The translations under genes and the position numbers were made by a program. From Brevibacillus porteri (GTDB lineage Bacteria > Bacillota > Bacilli > Brevibacillales > Brevibacillaceae): 64,000 nucleotides of DNA. Where the stretch lies: the NCBI RefSeq assembly GCF_003013475.1, contig NZ_PXZO01000011.1, positions 186,001 through 250,000 on the forward strand, written 5' to 3'. The notes under the pieces are model-generated. The model saw only the letters and a list, made by a program, of their open reading frames with translations. It ran no database searches and had not been told where the DNA came from. The stretch's first letter is position 1; each line of letters opens with the position of its first letter. Shown here one piece after another: positions 62,183 through 64,000 of this stretch.

Positions 62183-63982
62183 ATGTTCATCCAGAATTTG
62201 ATGCGGGAACTACTTCAACTGCTGTCGTTTATGAAATCGAAAAAGCGAGCGTATATTTTGGGACTCGTGGGTGACGGAATCGGTCAAGCAGCTGTATTGA
62301 TATCTTTACCTTTCGTGTTCAAGGATCTGACGGATTTTGCGAACACAAAAGACCCTGCTTTATTAACGAGAGCGATTGCCACCATGGCTCTGATGTTCCT
62401 CTTGCTGAGCATATTTTCTCCATTTTTTAGCTACATCTATCGACGATGCGTCCGCGAGCTCATTGCCAACATTCGGCTTCATGTCTATCAACGTTTGAGC
62501 AAGCTGCCTTTCGATTATTATGAGCAGCACCATTCGGGAGATACGATGTCGAGGCTGGGCAACGATGTTGTCCTCATGGAAAACGCGTATGCTGAGCAAT
62601 TGAAAACGTTAAGCATCATCCTGCTGTCACTGATCGGCTCGATCATCGGGATGTTTGCGATGGATTGGAAAATTGCCGTCGTCCTGTTGCTTGTAAGCGC
62701 ATTGACTCTTTATGTGAATACGCTGTTTGCCAAGTCAGTCCGGCGCATTGGAGACCGAATGCAGAAGCAGATGGGAATGGGGACAGAAAGATTAAACGAT
62801 TTTTTGTCAGGGTTGCCCATCATTAAAATGTTCCATTTACATAACGTTGTCACCGCACGTTACATGGAAGCAAACGAAGAAGTAGCTTCGTCTGCGATCA
62901 AGCAAGGGCATAAACACGGATTATTGGAAGGGACCAATTTTTTCATCCAATTCTTAAGCTTCGGGGGAATGCTTGTTTTTGGCATCATGATGGTATCTAA
63001 ACAAATGATTGGGTTGGGTGTGCTGGTCGCTTTGGTTCAGCAACAGATGCTTGTGACACTGGCATTTCTCCAGCTTGGCCAAGTCATCACAGCGTTACAG
63101 AGCTCGCTAGCAGGCGCTTCTCGGGTCGTCGATTTTCTGAATGAACCTCTCGAACCAGAAGAGTATCAGAAGAGCTCCGACAAATACCAGCCATGCGAAA
63201 GTATGCTGAAGTTGGAGCAGGTCGTTTTCGGATACACCGAAGCTACAAACGTGCTGGATGGTGTTTCGTTGCGAGTCGAGCAAGGACAAATGGCTGGGCT
63301 AGTCGGAACGAGTGGAAGTGGAAAAAGCACCGTCATGAAACTTCTGTTGGGGTATTACCCACCTGCGAGCGGCTCTCTTTATTTACTGGGTAAGCCCATG
63401 GGAGCCTATTCTCTTGCAGAAATTAGAAGCTTGATCTCGTACGTGCCTCAGGATGCCTTTTTGTTCGAAGGAACCATCGAAGACAATATCCGTTACGGCT
63501 GCCTGGATGCTTCGGAAGAGGATGTCATCAAAGCAAGCAAAGCAGCGTATGCGCATGATTTTATTATGGAACTGTCAGATGGTTACCAGACAAAAACAGG
63601 AGAACGCGGTGCCAAGCTATCTGGCGGACAGCGTCAGCGAATTGCCATTGCCAGGGCCATCCTAAAAAATGCGCCGATTCTTCTACTGGATGAAGCAACC
63701 TCCGCTTTGGATGCAGAATCGGAATATTGGGTGCAGCAAGCATTAACCGCACTTATGAAAGATAAAACGGTACTTGTCATCGCTCATCGCCTGTCGACTG
63801 TAGAGTATGCCGATGTGATTTACGTGATGGATCAAGGAAAAGTCATCGAGCAAGGGCGCCATGTAGAGTTAATGGAGCAAAACGGCACGTATGCCAAATT
63901 GTATGAAGTGCAGCAAAGAAAGGATCGAGCAGAACAAGTTAGTGGCCTTGAACTGACAGAAAGAAGAGTGAGTGCTACGTGA
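62183..63982 (+). CDS. tycE: ABC exporter subunit TycE
   Basis: This 599-residue half-transporter has the same layout as TycD: six helices in the first about 315 residues, then an ATPase domain. Walker A is VGTSGSGKST, Q loop VPQDAFLF, signature KLSGGQRQR, Walker B ILLLDEATSALD and switch His IAHRLS. The catalytic Glu after Walker B is present in both subunits (DEP in TycD, DEA here), so both nucleotide sites may hydrolyse ATP. GGGGGG 8-15 bases before ATG 62183 overlaps the end of tycD. Complete; the window ends 18 bases after its stop. In the reference operon a stand-alone thioesterase gene (tycF) follows, but that part is outside. Confidence 0.92.
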   Translation: MFIQNLMRELLQLLSFMKSKKRAYILGLVGDGIGQAAVLISLPFVFKDLTDFANTKDPALLTRAIATMALMFLLLSIFSPFFSYIYRRCVRELIANIRLHVYQRLSKLPFDYYEQHHSGDTMSRLGNDVVLMENAYAEQLKTLSIILLSLIGSIIGMFAMDWKIAVVLLLVSALTLYVNTLFAKSVRRIGDRMQKQMGMGTERLNDFLSGLPIIKMFHLHNVVTARYMEANEEVASSAIKQGHKHGLLEGTNFFIQFLSFGGMLVFGIMMVSKQMIGLGVLVALVQQQMLVTLAFLQLGQVITALQSSLAGASRVVDFLNEPLEPEEYQKSSDKYQPCESMLKLEQVVFGYTEATNVLDGVSLRVEQGQMAGLVGTSGSGKSTVMKLLLGYYPPASGSLYLLGKPMGAYSLAEIRSLISYVPQDAFLFEGTIEDNIRYGCLDASEEDVIKASKAAYAHDFIMELSDGYQTKTGERGAKLSGGQRQRIAIARAILKNAPILLLDEATSALDAESEYWVQQALTALMKDKTVLVIAHRLSTVEYADVIYVMDQGKVIEQGRHVELMEQNGTYAKLYEVQQRKDRAEQVSGLELTERRVSAT

Positions 63983-64000
63983 TTGCCATTTACACTTTGA

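Noticed and set aside
63979..64000. GTG overlapping the tycE stop as the start of a next gene
   Set aside because: Only seven codons are visible, and they do not resemble the N-terminus of the stand-alone thioesterase I would expect there.
1..64000. CRISPR arrays, tRNA or rRNA genes, insertion sequences
   Set aside because: No regularly spaced direct repeats, cloverleaf sequences, rRNA segments or transposase-like proteins were found on either strand.

Overview
The window looks like chromosomal DNA of a Brevibacillus of the B. brevis / B. parabrevis group. The main reason is that its right 60% is a tyrocidine-type decapeptide synthetase operon. Domain order, protein lengths and nine of the ten adenylation pockets fit tyrocidine synthetases TycA, TycB and TycC as I remember them. 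The rest is Gram-positive (Bacillota) in style: strong AAGGAGG ribosome sites, sigma-A promoters with 17-bp spacers, T-stretch terminators, a T-box before tyrS, and ABC-F genes with attenuated leaders.

Layout. 1-3.5 kb is a patch of decayed genes: a frameshifted oxidoreductase, and a MarR remnant abutting an Fe-S oxidoreductase remnant. Beside them are an intact YdhK-type lipoprotein and a VOC dioxygenase-like gene with no normal start codon. 3.5-10 kb holds a secreted protein with four GW repeats, an Lsa-like ABC-F gene behind an elaborate attenuator, a DHFR-fold protein, a DHH phosphoesterase, a lipoprotein, and an SRPBCC-ArsR operon with a tandem operator. 10-17.2 kb carries selO, an unknown gene, a polynucleotide kinase-HD fusion next to a small RNA ligase (a putative RNA-repair pair), and a SUFU-domain / DUF6138-like pair. 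17.2-19 kb is a second ABC-F gene, again behind a leader peptide and attenuator, but cut by one in-frame amber codon. 19-26 kb has T-box-tyrS, a MerR-MFS operon with a 19-bp-spaced MerR-type promoter, a second scar (an unknown fragment against a MarR C-terminus), an MFS exporter and an AI-2E-family permease.

26-64 kb is the tyc operon on the + strand. TycA (A-T-E) loads and epimerises Phe. TycB (three modules plus E) adds Pro, an aromatic residue and D-Phe. TycC (six modules plus thioesterase) adds Asn, Gln, Tyr, Val, Orn and Leu, then cyclises. Two ABC exporter half-subunits (TycD, TycE) follow and the window ends just after tycE. The predicted product is cyclo(D-Phe-Pro-aromatic-D-Phe-Asn-Gln-Tyr-Val-Orn-Leu). 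The least expected points here are the pocket of TycB module 2, an HHxxxDA variant in the third TycB condensation domain, and long hairpins without T-stretches in the tycB-tycC and tycC-tycD gaps.

The best candidates for under-described biology are the two independent ABC-F attenuators, whose alternative base pairing can be read directly from the sequence, and the kinase-HD / RNA ligase pair with its SUFU-DUF6138 neighbours.
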